Source: Bimuria novae-zelandiae CBS 107.79 (Eukaryota; Ascomycota; Dothideomycetes; Pleosporales; Didymosphaeriaceae). From it: DNA of 64,000 bases. Below, piece by piece: positions 11,141-20,796 of this stretch. The position numbers and the translations under genes are program-made. Position 1 is the stretch's first letter. Each line of letters starts with the position of its first letter. The DNA lies in contig ML976691.1 of NCBI GenBank assembly GCA_010015655.1, positions 586,434 to 650,433 on the forward strand, in the 5' to 3' direction. Below the pieces are notes generated by a model. The model worked only from the letters and a program-made list of their open reading frames with translations. It was not told the origin of the DNA and made no database searches.

Positions 11141-11730
11141 TTAAACTGAGCCACTAACTTGACCTTTAATACGATACATGGAGATATGTAATTTTATGGG
11201 AAATGTTTCATCTCAATGCACTTTCACTTGTCATCCAGTATTGCACCACAGATATGAACTTCAAGCTCTGAAAGTAGTATTTGTCTCCAGCTACGCATCA
11301 TCCTGGGATAGCAAGCAAACAAAGTCAGGTTTGAGATACTCTTTCTCAGTATGTCTCCTCAATAGAAGCTCCCATCACTCGCCTCGCCTCCATACGATTT
11401 CCACTTTGATTCGTGTAACCGTCGTCATTGATCGTGCCACTCTTGTAGTTGATAGCTTAGCACAAATCCACCAGTCACAGCGCAAAGTTTCAACGCGTAC
11501 CTCTGGGCTTCAATCTACAGGAAGCAGTTCAGGCACCAGACGGCCAGGTACAAAGTAGGTGTAAGTCAGATACTGTATTACTTATCCTAGGGTAACACAA
11601 AGGTCTAAGACAATGCTAACTAGAACTGTCTTACCCGACCTTGTACCTACACGACTGGGCAACCCTATTTAATACTAAGTTACACATCGGCGCCCACTCC
11701 ATCAGCGCAAGTCCTTCGTCGCCTTAATAT
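11141..11730. other. convergent intergenic region with a repeat copy
   Basis: About 590 bases between the 3' ends of the dioxygenase and MFS genes. Apart from one copy of the dispersed repeat near 11571 I see no gene. Confidence 0.5.
11571..11598 (+). repeat. dispersed repeat, core copy
   Basis: Reads TACTGTATTACTTATCCTAG then GGTAACAC, matching the core found at 15235, 32235, 33521 and 33574. Only the core is clearly shared with the longer copies. It sits between two convergent genes. Confidence 0.6.
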
Positions 11731-13489
11731 CTACATCGGAATCTCCACCCACTTCGCAGTCGCGATTCTGAATCTCTTACCCCAAATCCAGTAAGGCACA
11801 GTTAACAACCCAAAAACGCCCAAGAGCATCCCGAATATTCCAAACGGCACGGCATACCCAGCATCGTGCGTCCAACTGCCGACGAAAAACGTCCATGCAA
11901 ATGCGATGATTGCCCTACTGCATGTAACAGCCACAAAACAATCTCCTGCAATCACTGGGTAGCTCTCAATGAGATAATTGAAACCAACCGAAGGTGCCTG
12001 CATCAGGCCAAACGCTACCATGCCAAAAGCGACTTCCAGTCCGACCCAGCCCTTCGACGACGGGTTCTGGGCGATAATACCGAAGATAATGGTACCAGCT
12101 GTAGAGATGAATAAAGCCGGCATGGATGTGACAATGCGGGATTCGGGCTCACTATAGCCGTGGATGTCTTTCTTCGCGAGGTGCTTTGTGGTGAAATCCG
12201 CCACCAAGTAGGTGTATACGCTGCCTAAGAAGGCACCGACCAGTCCACCACAGTTGATGAGGCCAGCGTTCTTCTCCCAAAGATAGGGCGGTGAGGCAAC
12301 GATCTGGGCTCCCACGCTGCTGATTGATACGATGGCACCGACGAGGCCGGCATACCAGAGTGAAACCAGCCACACGCCTGGGAGACGCAGCGTGAGGAGA
12401 GGGGCGAGGAACTTCCGGCCGATACCGCCGCAATAGGTGAAGGGTTTGAGGGAGTCGAGGAAGGTATAAGGAGGGTATAAAGCTTGCGAGGTTGCGGTGG
12501 TGGCAATGACTTCCTTCGTGTCAACAGAGGGTTTGTCGACGGCGTCTAGAGTATCCGAAGCTGCAGGAATTGGGCGCTCGTATAGCGTCTCGGGCTGTAG
12601 GAAAAAACAAAAGACGAAAGCGATGGCAGACAGTATGACATTCGTCCAGTGAATCCAGACAAGACCGTCATGGGCGGCAATGTAGCTACCAGCGATCGGT
12701 CCAACGAAGGATCCCGCGGATAATAATACCGTGTAGAAGGCCTTTGTTGTTGTTAGTTACCTGCGAGATATCGTAGGATAACCTACTCACCATAGTCCTG
12801 CCACGCTCGTGCACGAAGAAGATTTCGCCCACGACATTAGGTGCAACAGCATCCGCCGGCCCACCTCCTATGCCCATGAAGATCCTCGCAGCGAGCAGGC
12901 TATCAAAGTTTGTCGTGAGCCCAGCCCACATCGACGAAAACACCAGCAGCAGCAGGCTGAGTAGCATAACCGGGCGTCTTCCGATGATGTACGAGAGAGG
13001 GACCCAGAAAAGATTCGATACTCCTAGCATAAGAACAGTGACCTGAGGTATCGTATTAGTTTATGCCTGGTAGCATATATATGGTTTCGGAATCACTCAC
13101 GGCAATCAGATGCGTCAATTCAGAAAATGGTTTCGGCGGAAAGCCAAAGATAGGCGTCGCAGCATACACCGGGAATGCACTAGCGATCGAAGCACTTGCG
13201 AAGTTCACGACGAAGGGTACGAGAGACATTGAGAACAGGATCCCGTACTTTCGCCATCGCGAGAAATTCAGCGGATCGGCAGGGTCCGCTGAAGGTTGAG
13301 GCACAAGGCGAACTTCATCGTGGATCTGATCTGACCCCGTCCATTGAAGATGCTCTGCAGAGGGAAAGTTTCAGTAATAGAAGGTGAGTTTTGCAAGGAT
13401 CTCGTACCAATCAGTGTTACTGTGCCAGGCGGGGTTGCATTCTGAACCTCTACTTTAGACAACCCAAATGCGTGCTTGAACTCTGCCAT
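11731..13489 (-). CDS. MFS transporter of the metabolic cluster
   Basis: Four exons (13408-13489, 13101-13354, 12791-13042, 11731-12741) with introns of 53, 58 and 49 bp give 532 residues. The start MAEFKHAFGLSK is followed by VRLVPQPSADPADPLNFSRWRKYG, the usual cytosolic lead-in of fungal MFS carriers. The predicted transmembrane segments include the loop after TM2 with IIGRRPVM and a GIGGGPADAVAPNVVGEIF motif in TM5. The loop region GLVWIHWTNVILSAIAF and a long central cytosolic loop are typical. Likely a plasma-membrane carrier for the pathway substrate or product. It reads in the same direction as the FAH-family gene whose 3' end lies about 400 bp upstream. Confidence 0.85.
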
Positions 13490-13887
13490 AGTGCGTAGAC
13501 AATGCCAATCGATGACCTGATGGTTCGAAACATGGGGAGACACGAGTGTAATATCTCGTGACACGGCCGTTCCTGATTTGACGCTACTTGGGTACCCCAT
13601 GGGGCTGCATCTGGGGTGTCGCGGAAAGTGGAGGGAAAGAGAGGGAAAGTAGCGTGCTCCGCGCATCTCGTCTTCTCCCGTCGGCGCGGAGGGAGGGGGC
13701 CGTAAGGGGTTCTGGAGGAACTTGGCCCACTTCGCGGCGTGCGAGGCGAGGCCGTATGCGGGCTCCTGGGGCAACTCGCGCGCCTTCGACGGGCCACGCC
13801 TAGGAAGCCTCTATCTCGCATCAATTTCAGAGCATTTTAATTCCCCAGTCCATGCGCGAAAATGTGTAAGGATTCCCCACCTACTTT
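13490..13887. other. intergenic, 5' region of the MFS gene
   Basis: About 400 bases of GC-rich sequence. Overlapping open frames on both strands show no domain and look like compositional artefacts. Confidence 0.4.
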
Positions 13888-15099
13888 CTATATCGATCTA
13901 GCAGGTTTAATGATACCCGTGCATTCACCAAACCCAACACCAGAAGAGGCGTCTCCAGCAATGGCTGTAAATCGCACAGTATCACCGTCTTTCAGATACC
14001 GTAACTCCGATCCATCGTCGAGCTTTTTCGGCTCCTTGCCATTCATCGTCAGTTCCATCAAGCAAGCCAACTCTGACTCCTTATTCCCTGACACCGTCCC
14101 TGAAGCCAACAGATCGCCTGAGTTCAGGGGACACCCTCCAATCGCGTTGTGCGCCAGCATCGCCCTAAAAGTCCAGTACATATGGGCGAATCCAACCTTG
14201 CACACCGTCGTAGTTGTGCCATTCCTCACTATCTCCGCCTCGATCGTAAGATTATACGAAGTGCTATTCGGATCGTCTAGGTAAGGAACGATAGGTTCTT
14301 CATGCGTAGGTGCAGGAGTCTCAAATGCTTTGAGTGCTTCCAGAGTAACAATCCATGGTGACATGGAAGTCGCGAAGTTCTTCCCTTTGAATGGACCAAG
14401 CGGATCTCGCATCTCGTAGCCTTGTATGTCGCGCGAGCTCCAATCGTTGACGAGGACTAGGCCGAAGATGTGCGCGTCCATATCTTTTGCATGTACGTCG
14501 GCGTCGCCGGAAATTGGCCTGCCTACAATTGCGCCGACCTCGAGTTCGTAGTCCAACGCTCTTGATGCGCCAAATACGGCCTTGCCGTTTTCAAGATACT
14601 GGCCTACTGGGCGGGAAACGGGTGTGCCAGAGACGTAGATGGAGGAGCAACGACCTGCATAGCCCATTGGGAAGTTGTGGAAGGTGGACGGTAGCTGTGA
14701 TTTACCGAAGAGGGCTTTTGGTGCGTTCGTAACATGCTCACGGGACACAGAGAAGTCTGTAAAGTCGCCAACTTGGATCGGGAGTAGCAGTGTCACTTCT
14801 TTGATATCCTCGGCATTGCTCTTGTGGATGCCGTTCTTGTAATCGTCTTGTATGATAGCTCGTACTCGGCTGTGTACGTCTTTGGGCAAAGCGGCGAATG
14901 TGTTGAGGGTTTTCTCGGAGAATATAGAAGTCAAGTTGTGTGATACTTCGGCGAAACTGCCTTGTTTTGCGAGCTCGGCCAAGAATATTACTTCATCGCC
15001 AATGCGCGTAACAGCTTGAGGTTCTGCTCTCTGAGAGGAGCGTGCGATTCCATAGGGGATGTTGTTGATGCCGAAATGTGGCGCGTATGTTTCAGCCAT
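13888..15099 (-). CDS. fumarylacetoacetase-family hydrolase
   Basis: Single exon, 403 residues, close to the usual 415-420 of fumarylacetoacetases. The N-terminal SH3-like domain (HFGINNIPYGI) is followed by the catalytic barrel. Hallmarks are visible: DFTDFSVSREHVTN (metal Asp and catalytic His), MGYAGRCSSIYVSGTP, LDYELEVGAIVG (two metal Glu), LVNDWSSRDIQ (metal Asp), GPFKGKNF (catalytic Lys) and LLASGTVSGNKESE (catalytic Glu). The family hydrolyses C-C bonds of beta-diketo acids, classically fumarylacetoacetate in tyrosine breakdown. Here it lies with an extradiol dioxygenase and a cupin rather than with homogentisate dioxygenase, so a related acylpyruvate-type substrate is more likely (inference). 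The start was chosen because it aligns with family N-termini. Confidence 0.92.
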   Translation of the reverse strand: MAETYAPHFGINNIPYGIARSSQRAEPQAVTRIGDEVIFLAELAKQGSFAEVSHNLTSIFSEKTLNTFAALPKDVHSRVRAIIQDDYKNGIHKSNAEDIKEVTLLLPIQVGDFTDFSVSREHVTNAPKALFGKSQLPSTFHNFPMGYAGRCSSIYVSGTPVSRPVGQYLENGKAVFGASRALDYELEVGAIVGRPISGDADVHAKDMDAHIFGLVLVNDWSSRDIQGYEMRDPLGPFKGKNFATSMSPWIVTLEALKAFETPAPTHEEPIVPYLDDPNSTSYNLTIEAEIVRNGTTTTVCKVGFAHMYWTFRAMLAHNAIGGCPLNSGDLLASGTVSGNKESELACLMELTMNGKEPKKLDDGSELRYLKDGDTVRFTAIAGDASSGVGFGECTGIIKPARSI

Positions 15100-15199
15100 T
15101 TCGGCATTCCAGTCTCCTGGTAGCTAGATGTCGAAGTAGGTTTTGTTGATTCTATCGAGTGTGGTAGGGCTAGCAGGCTCTCGCGTAAAACTGAAAGCA

Positions 15200-15300
15200 G
15201 GCTATACAAAACTATGCTAGTAATCGTTGTTTAGCTATTGTATCGTCTATCCTGGGGTTACTTATCACTTTGAACAAGCAATAGACTACGTCCTATAGCC
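15200..15300 (+). repeat. dispersed repeat, near full-length copy (MITE-like)
   Basis: A 101-bp unit beginning GGCTATACAA and ending TCCTATAGCC, so its ends form a 7-bp inverted repeat GGCTATA/TATAGCC. It resembles the unit at 32200 in a malate dehydrogenase intron, with about nine differences over the first 65 bases by eye, and contains the shared core TCTATCCTGGGGTTACT. It lies between the divergent FAH-family and cupin genes, about 270 bp before the cupin start. Confidence 0.7.
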
Positions 15301-15571
15301 CACTTCTACCTTTACGCGAGAGGCAGGAACTTAGAGCGATACCCGCATTTCCATCCTAGTGCATGCCTCTGGTACCCGATCGGATGCCGCTCTCCACTTC
15401 GGGTATTTATGGAAACGGTAGTGCTGCTCAGTACGCGATGCATGTCGGCAAATGAATGAAATTTTCCAGCGGCCGGCGTTTAACTTGACGCGATTCCACA
15501 AACTGTATTGATTGAACGGCTGCCCTGTATTGGAATTGAGTTGCATCTTTCAAAATACACCAATTGTCAAT

Positions 15572-16144
15572 ATGTCCGAGCAAAGAGCCAAGCCTGCTCC
15601 TAAGGAGAGCCCTCTGCCGAGCATCAACCGTCACATCACAACCCACGACAAATCGACCGGCAAAGCCATCTTCTCGAACGCGGTACCAGAGCAGAATCCC
15701 ACCCAGGTAGTCCCCGGCGCCGTCTTCCGCCAGGGCTACGTTACGAAGAAGTTTCCCGCCCAATTGAATGGGGACGAAGATTTGACCGCATACAAATCAT
15801 TCCTAGAATCACCTCCAGGCCTGGTCAACCATGGTGGCACCGTTTTGCGCATCGTCGACTGTCACCCCGCCTATACATCGTCCATGCACCGAACAGTATC
15901 GCTGGACTATGGCATCGTTCTGGAGGGTGAGATAGATCTGGTGCTGGATTCTGGAGAAGTGAGGACAATGAAAAGGGGCGATGTTGCCGTTCAGAGGGGG
16001 ACAATGCACGCTTGGAGGAATAACCATCCCACGGAATGGGCGCGGATAGCTTTTGTGTTGCAGCCGTGTGAGTCGGTCGAGGTGGGTGGGAAGAAACTGA
16101 ATGAGGATTATGGAGATATGGAAGGTGTCAAGAAGTCTGAATAG
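15572..16144 (+). CDS. cupin-domain protein
   Basis: Single exon, 190 residues, from ATG MSEQRAKPAPKES; the open frame upstream lacks an ATG. Residues about 105-165 form a small beta-barrel cupin: HRTVSLDYGIVLEGEIDLVLDSGE (motif 1) and GDVAVQRGTMHAWRN (motif 2, with a metal-type His). Motif 1 shows only one of the usual two histidines, so metal binding may be altered. Similar single-cupin proteins occur in fungal metabolic clusters as oxygenases, isomerases or decarboxylases. Its substrate cannot be told. It is divergent from the FAH-family gene and followed in the same direction by the CocE-type hydrolase, consistent with cluster membership. Confidence 0.85.
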   Translation: MSEQRAKPAPKESPLPSINRHITTHDKSTGKAIFSNAVPEQNPTQVVPGAVFRQGYVTKKFPAQLNGDEDLTAYKSFLESPPGLVNHGGTVLRIVDCHPAYTSSMHRTVSLDYGIVLEGEIDLVLDSGEVRTMKRGDVAVQRGTMHAWRNNHPTEWARIAFVLQPCESVEVGGKKLNEDYGDMEGVKKSE

Positions 16145-16377
16145 CTGCAATCAAACTCGTTTCGTATCATTCGCACGTCGTCGCCGGTGACTTATTGAGA
16201 AGGTTGGCGCGCTGGTTCCGCGTGTGGGCGCTCGGCTGAGCGAAAGAGGTTAGCGTGATTGTCTCCACTTCCCGCGGTGTGAACACATCAAGCAACAGCC
16301 GTATTATGTATGCCGAACCGATGTATCGCGACACTGCCGATGTTCCACAGTGAGATTGTCATGGCTTTGCCCAAAGG

Positions 16378-16383
16378 TATATA
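16378..16383 (+). promoter_or_regulatory. TATA-like box of the CocE-type hydrolase gene
   Basis: GGTATATACC lies about 60 bases before the ATG at 16440. Assigned by motif and position only. Confidence 0.4.
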
Positions 16384-16439
16384 CCTCGCCCCCTGCTTTT
16401 GTGCATGTTTCCACGCATAGGAGTTCTTCAGCGCTCACC

Positions 16440-18227
16440 ATGCCCCCCCAGATCAAAGACGCCCACAAGGTCGACGAGACGTCCTTCCCATACATATTCG
16501 AGGAAAATGCGGTCGTACCCTTGAAAACGAGCTCTAATGGCATTATCCGCTGCAACATCTACCGGCCGAAGATTGCAGGCGAGAAATTTCCCGTTCTCGT
16601 GACCTACGGACCGTATGGCAAAGACATTCACTACAAAAGCTTCCATCCGAAGTCCTTCTCCGAAGTGAATCCAGAGCATCATTCCGCACATTCTGCGTGG
16701 GAGACACCCGATCCCGGATTCTGGACCAAACATGGCTATGCCATAGTGCGGGCCGACGAGCGCGGCCTCGGCCAATCGCCTGGCTTTCTAGATACGATGT
16801 CGCGCGGCACAAGTGAAGCCTTCTTCGACGTGGTGGAGTGGGCTGCTGAACAGTCGTGGTCATCTGGAAAAGTCGGTTTGCTCGGCATCAGCTACTATGC
16901 TGGCTCACAATGGCGTGTTGCAGCGCGGCAACCGAAAGGGCTAGCGGCTATTGTACCGTGGGAAGGCATGAGCGACTATTATCGCGACCGCTGCCGTCAT
17001 GGTGGTATCTTCTCGAATAAGTTCATCAACTTCTGGTGGAATCGGCAGGTCGTGTCTAATCAGTACGGTCTGCCAGGTCGCGCGGCACGGAATTGGGGAC
17101 CAGACTGCGTCGACGGCGACGTCTCTGACGAGGAGCGCGAGAAAAGCAGACAAGACCAGAACATCGACAACTTGAACAACCGATACCGTGACGACGAGTA
17201 TTACGCTAGCAAAGAGTATGACATGGGAGACATCCAGGTTCCGCTGCTTTCGGTCGCCAATTGGGGTGGTATTTTACTGCACTTACGTGGTAATGTTGAG
17301 GGTTATCTCCAAGCAGGATCCGAGTTCAAATACCTTCGCGTCATTACCGGTCGCCATGACCTACCGTTCTATTACAATGAGGAAGTTGAAGTTCAGCGGA
17401 GCTTCCTGGACGCCTTCCTGAAGGGGGACGACCGTGTAGGATGGAGCGTCAAAGGCAAGGTTCCGGCCGTAGACCTTGTGCTTAGGAAAGGCGACGTTGG
17501 TTTTGACAATGCCGCGGCTGAGAAGGTTTACGAACGCAGGACTGAGAATGAATGGCCTATCGCTCGCACGCTGTATACCAAATTCTACCTTACGCCAGAA
17601 AAGTCTTTCACCCAAGTACGCCCCGTTGTCACCAGGCCACAAAAGCTCTCCTATGAAGCGCTTGGCTCACTTGAGGATCCCAAGCTGTTGCAGTTCGCCA
17701 CCCCACCTTTTGAACAAGAGACCGAGATCACTGGACACATCGTAGCCCACCTAAACGTTTCCATGTCGCCTCACGCCAACGGCTCCACACCTTCGGACAT
17801 CGATCTCTTCCTTACGCTCCGCTATATCTCGCCCTCCGGAAAAGAAGTAAACTACACTGGTACGGCAGGAGATCCCATACCCCTCGCCAAAGGCTGGCTG
17901 CGCGTCAGCATGCGCAAGATCAATACATCGCATCCCCGACACCGAGAATGGCTACCACATCGCGACTATTTCAGCACTGACGTGCAGCCTGTGATACCAG
18001 GCGATGTCTACCCTGTAGATGTTGAGATCTGGCCTACGAACGTGGTGATCGAAAAGGGTGGAAAGATTGTGTTTGAGGTTAGCGGTGGCGATACGCAAGG
18101 CAGTGGTATCTTTCAACATAATCACCCGGAGGATCGGAGTGAGAAGAAGCTTGCAGGCATGAATCATGTTAGCTTTAGTGAGAGGTATGTTAATTGGGTC
18201 AGCCTGCCTATCATCCCTCCCAGATGA
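16440..18227 (+). CDS. CocE/NonD-type (S15 family) hydrolase
   Basis: Single exon, 595 residues from MPPQIKDAHKVDE; the frame is open upstream only from non-ATG codons. An alpha/beta-hydrolase of the X-Pro dipeptidyl-peptidase/cocaine-esterase family: the N-terminal strand VLVTYGPYGKD, RADERGLGQSPG, the nucleophile elbow LLGISYYAGSQW (GxSxxG), and a C-terminal jelly-roll domain (TEITGHIVAHLNVSMSP ... DIDLFLTLRYISPSGKEV) typical of CocE proteins. Members hydrolyse esters, amides or acyl-proline bonds. No signal peptide, so intracellular. As the right flank of the cluster it may release the aromatic acid or alcohol that the oxygenases attack (inference). Confidence 0.88.
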   Translation: MPPQIKDAHKVDETSFPYIFEENAVVPLKTSSNGIIRCNIYRPKIAGEKFPVLVTYGPYGKDIHYKSFHPKSFSEVNPEHHSAHSAWETPDPGFWTKHGYAIVRADERGLGQSPGFLDTMSRGTSEAFFDVVEWAAEQSWSSGKVGLLGISYYAGSQWRVAARQPKGLAAIVPWEGMSDYYRDRCRHGGIFSNKFINFWWNRQVVSNQYGLPGRAARNWGPDCVDGDVSDEEREKSRQDQNIDNLNNRYRDDEYYASKEYDMGDIQVPLLSVANWGGILLHLRGNVEGYLQAGSEFKYLRVITGRHDLPFYYNEEVEVQRSFLDAFLKGDDRVGWSVKGKVPAVDLVLRKGDVGFDNAAAEKVYERRTENEWPIARTLYTKFYLTPEKSFTQVRPVVTRPQKLSYEALGSLEDPKLLQFATPPFEQETEITGHIVAHLNVSMSPHANGSTPSDIDLFLTLRYISPSGKEVNYTGTAGDPIPLAKGWLRVSMRKINTSHPRHREWLPHRDYFSTDVQPVIPGDVYPVDVEIWPTNVVIEKGGKIVFEVSGGDTQGSGIFQHNHPEDRSEKKLAGMNHVSFSERYVNWVSLPIIPPR

Positions 18228-19913
18228 AGGCACTTGGCGTATGGTTGTAGCCTAGGATAGATACCACTATCACTTTCGCTTACAGGAGCTTGTAACGCCT
18301 TGTCATTCAATACTTATCTCTCCATGTATCTACTCGCATCTCTATGCGATGTACTTCTTGCAATTTCATGTCCCAGGCTGTCCTCTGACGACTCAACTAC
18401 TAATCCCAGAAACGAACCACTATCTCCTGCGTCAGAGCCTCCTTCATGTCCGTGCTACCTACATACAGTTCGACAGGACCCTTCCTGTCCGGTCGATGTA
18501 TGAGTGCCTTGCGTTCTTTGATCGACCCGACAACTTCAACCAATTCCTTCAGGAAGCCCGCGAGTTTCTGGAGGCCAGCCTGGTTGTTTTCCTCCCAGTC
18601 AGAGCACTCTTGCTCCACGTCCTTTGGTTCAGCGCGGTAGAAGGTAGCATAGCCGCCGGCCTTCTCCTCCTTTGTCTTGGCAAACTGCTGGGTGAGAGCT
18701 CGCTTCTGGTTCTTGGTCGGATTCTGGATCAGAGTAACTTCTCCGGACGTGCAATCACCAACCATGATGGTACCGTAGTGCCCGGCCCAGAGCTGCGGTA
18801 GTGCATGGGTCACGGTTTTCTCGCCGCCGCCGCACTTCAACTCGGTGATGCTGGAGTGAGGAATATAGCGGCCACTACAATGACAGAAGTCCCGGATGCA
18901 TGCGAGATTCCAGTGTGATCCAAAGCTGCATCGATTGTCTTGTGGCCATTAAAGCTATCGTCCGACACCTCCTCGATCGGAGTCTAGAAATATACGCAAT
19001 CTAACGAGTGAATCCGTTTGTTTGAGTTACCCAGGTAACAGTTGATGTTCAGAGTAAAGCCACTGAGCATAATGCAGCGAGAGAGCCCCTGTTGCTGACG
19101 TTGGCCTAAATTTCGTTTCTGCTCAAAATGACGCATATCTTCTCGGATTGCCTCCATCATACGCCCAAATGTCAATAATCTGTTTAGATTTGCATGACCC
19201 ATCGGCCGCGTTCTGGGTCAAGGACAGCTTCAATAGTCCTCCGATGATGCGAAGTAGCACCAGAGCTCGATAAGTCAATTTCGGATTTCAGTGAAGCCAG
19301 AGAATCAGCCCCTTGAGTACACCGTATGTCCGACTGTACAATTTTCGAATTGTTCAGATAGTCGTTGCTCACAGTTATGATGCTGTACCCAGAACGGTTG
19401 TGACTCTCTGCAAACCGAACAAATTCGCTCAATAAACAGCCTTAGAAATCGGGCTGTCTCGAAAACCTGTGGTCCAAGATACTGTACATTTGTTGGCGAT
19501 CGTCTGGGTCGTATGTGGACTCTTTCAGCCCAGTCACAACTTTGAGAAACTCCGAGATGGCATCCCAAGCTCTTGTGCACCTAGAGACTATCCTGTTATC
19601 TGCAGTAGATGCTGACGTGATTGCCTGGTCTTCCTTGGTCCTTATCTAGCTGTGCGGTTGTCAAAGTCAAAACTACACAAGGAGTCCGCTCACACTGTCA
19701 GTGTAGAAGTTCGTGCTTCGTGTGTTAAGTCAAGGTAGGCGTTCGCGGAGACTTCGTATTCTTACTTACTCATATACGGGCGGCCGCTGATCCACCGGAC
19801 ATTGGTCGGGGTTGCACGTGTTTTCCACCCAGCTTGTGACAGTCAGCTCCGCATCGAAGTATGATATCTACTTACAAGTCAACATCCTCACCAAAAGCTT
19901 TGGCCGTCGCAAC
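18228..19913. other. decayed intergenic zone
   Basis: About 1.7 kb between the metabolic cluster and the transposon-rich zone. Apart from the remnant at 18400-18938 only short broken frames are present. CCTAGGATAGATAC near 18251 resembles the repeat core on the minus strand but is too short to call. Confidence 0.4.
18400..18938 (-). pseudogene. C-terminal remnant of a fungal protein of unknown function
   Basis: An open frame reading leftwards has WNLACIRDFCHCSGRYIPHSSITELKC, then a region ending VEQECSDWEENNQAGLQKLAGFLKELVEVV. It resembles the C-terminal part of a common fungal family of unknown function, in which a tELKTR-like motif precedes a WExxNQxxLxxLaxLL helix. The upstream N-terminal part is missing: the frame closes within about 30 bases and I found no good splice acceptor. 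Either a truncated copy or the last exon of a gene I could not assemble. Confidence 0.35.
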
Positions 19914-20444
19914 CTAGGCGGGTTCCGGGGGAAGTTTGTTGTGTTTGGGCTGCAGAGTCTCGCCCGCGCAACAGAATGACTCGTCAACTCCGCCCTTTTT
20001 TCTTCGAGCCACTCTGAGTGTGCCGATTTCGACTGCTCCATTATACTCGTTCATAATGCCGCAGCCAGGATGGCAACTTCCAGAGTTGAATCCTTTCCAT
20101 TCACACTTTGTCTGGTTGGAATCCGGTGGGCAGCAAAACTTCGACCTGCCATTTCCACCACACTGCATGTGTTCGGAGATGATCTCACCTTTACTCCCAC
20201 TGAGCCGCGGTATCTCATCGAATCCGGCTGGGCAGTCCTCGTTGCAGTTGGTCCATCGACAGGAGGCGGAGTGAAGGGCGCCTGCGTTGCCTGCGAGCGC
20301 GACATTGAAGCATTGGTCAAAAGAGGCATCCGCAAGCTCGTTTAGTGACAGGGCATCTGGCGACAGGTCGGGAGGGATTATTCCCGCAGTGACTATACGG
20401 AGAGAAGAAATGCAAAGGAGATGGGGGAGGAGTTTGCCCCACAT
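19914..20444 (-). CDS. small cysteine-rich secreted protein, GH18-associated domain
   Basis: Single exon, 176 residues from MWGKLLPHLLCISSLRI. The first 20 residues form a signal peptide. The mature part is cysteine-rich: CRWTNCNEDCPAGFDEI ... MQCGGNGRSKFCCP ... CEWKGFNSGSCHPGCG ... FCC. This order matches the cysteine-rich module found downstream of the catalytic domain in large fungal GH18 chitinases and killer-toxin-like proteins; here it stands alone without catalytic, LysM or chitin-binding parts. It could be a free-standing secreted effector-like protein or a fragment of a larger gene disrupted by the neighbouring elements. Its 5' region begins about 75 bp from a MITE. Confidence 0.55.
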   Translation of the reverse strand: MWGKLLPHLLCISSLRIVTAGIIPPDLSPDALSLNELADASFDQCFNVALAGNAGALHSASCRWTNCNEDCPAGFDEIPRLSGSKGEIISEHMQCGGNGRSKFCCPPDSNQTKCEWKGFNSGSCHPGCGIMNEYNGAVEIGTLRVARRKKGGVDESFCCAGETLQPKHNKLPPEPA

Positions 20445-20518
20445 TCTTATCGTGACAGCTGAAATCTGAAGATGTGCGGGCCGACTGGGTGTACATGTAG
20501 TACGGTATCGGTGATTCT

Positions 20519-20784
20519 GGAAATACCTGCTCGACCCACTTAAGGCGTATTTCTCATCAGACTGCGCGTATTTTCTGTTCTGGTCTCCTTTTTTTCGCTT
20601 TTCTCTCCACCACACAAGGAACTTTGGATAATAATATACTAAAAGTAGATAAAGGGCTTCTATAGAGTTATAAGTACCCCCCTTAAATTTTTTAGAAGAT
20701 TTAAGTTTTTTGCGTTCAAGAAAATACAAGAAAAGGAAGGATTGACGATGACTGGCTGGCTCTGTGGGTCGAGCAGGTATTTCC
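20519..20784. mobile_element. MITE-like element with 21-bp perfect inverted ends
   Basis: Left end GGAAATACCTGCTCGACCCA(C) at 20519-20539 and its exact reverse complement at 20764-20784 bound 266 bases with no coding capacity. No clear target duplication was seen. It lies between the cysteine-rich secreted gene and the pogo-type element, 12 bp from the latter. Confidence 0.7.
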
Positions 20785-20796
20785 GAAACGATAATA

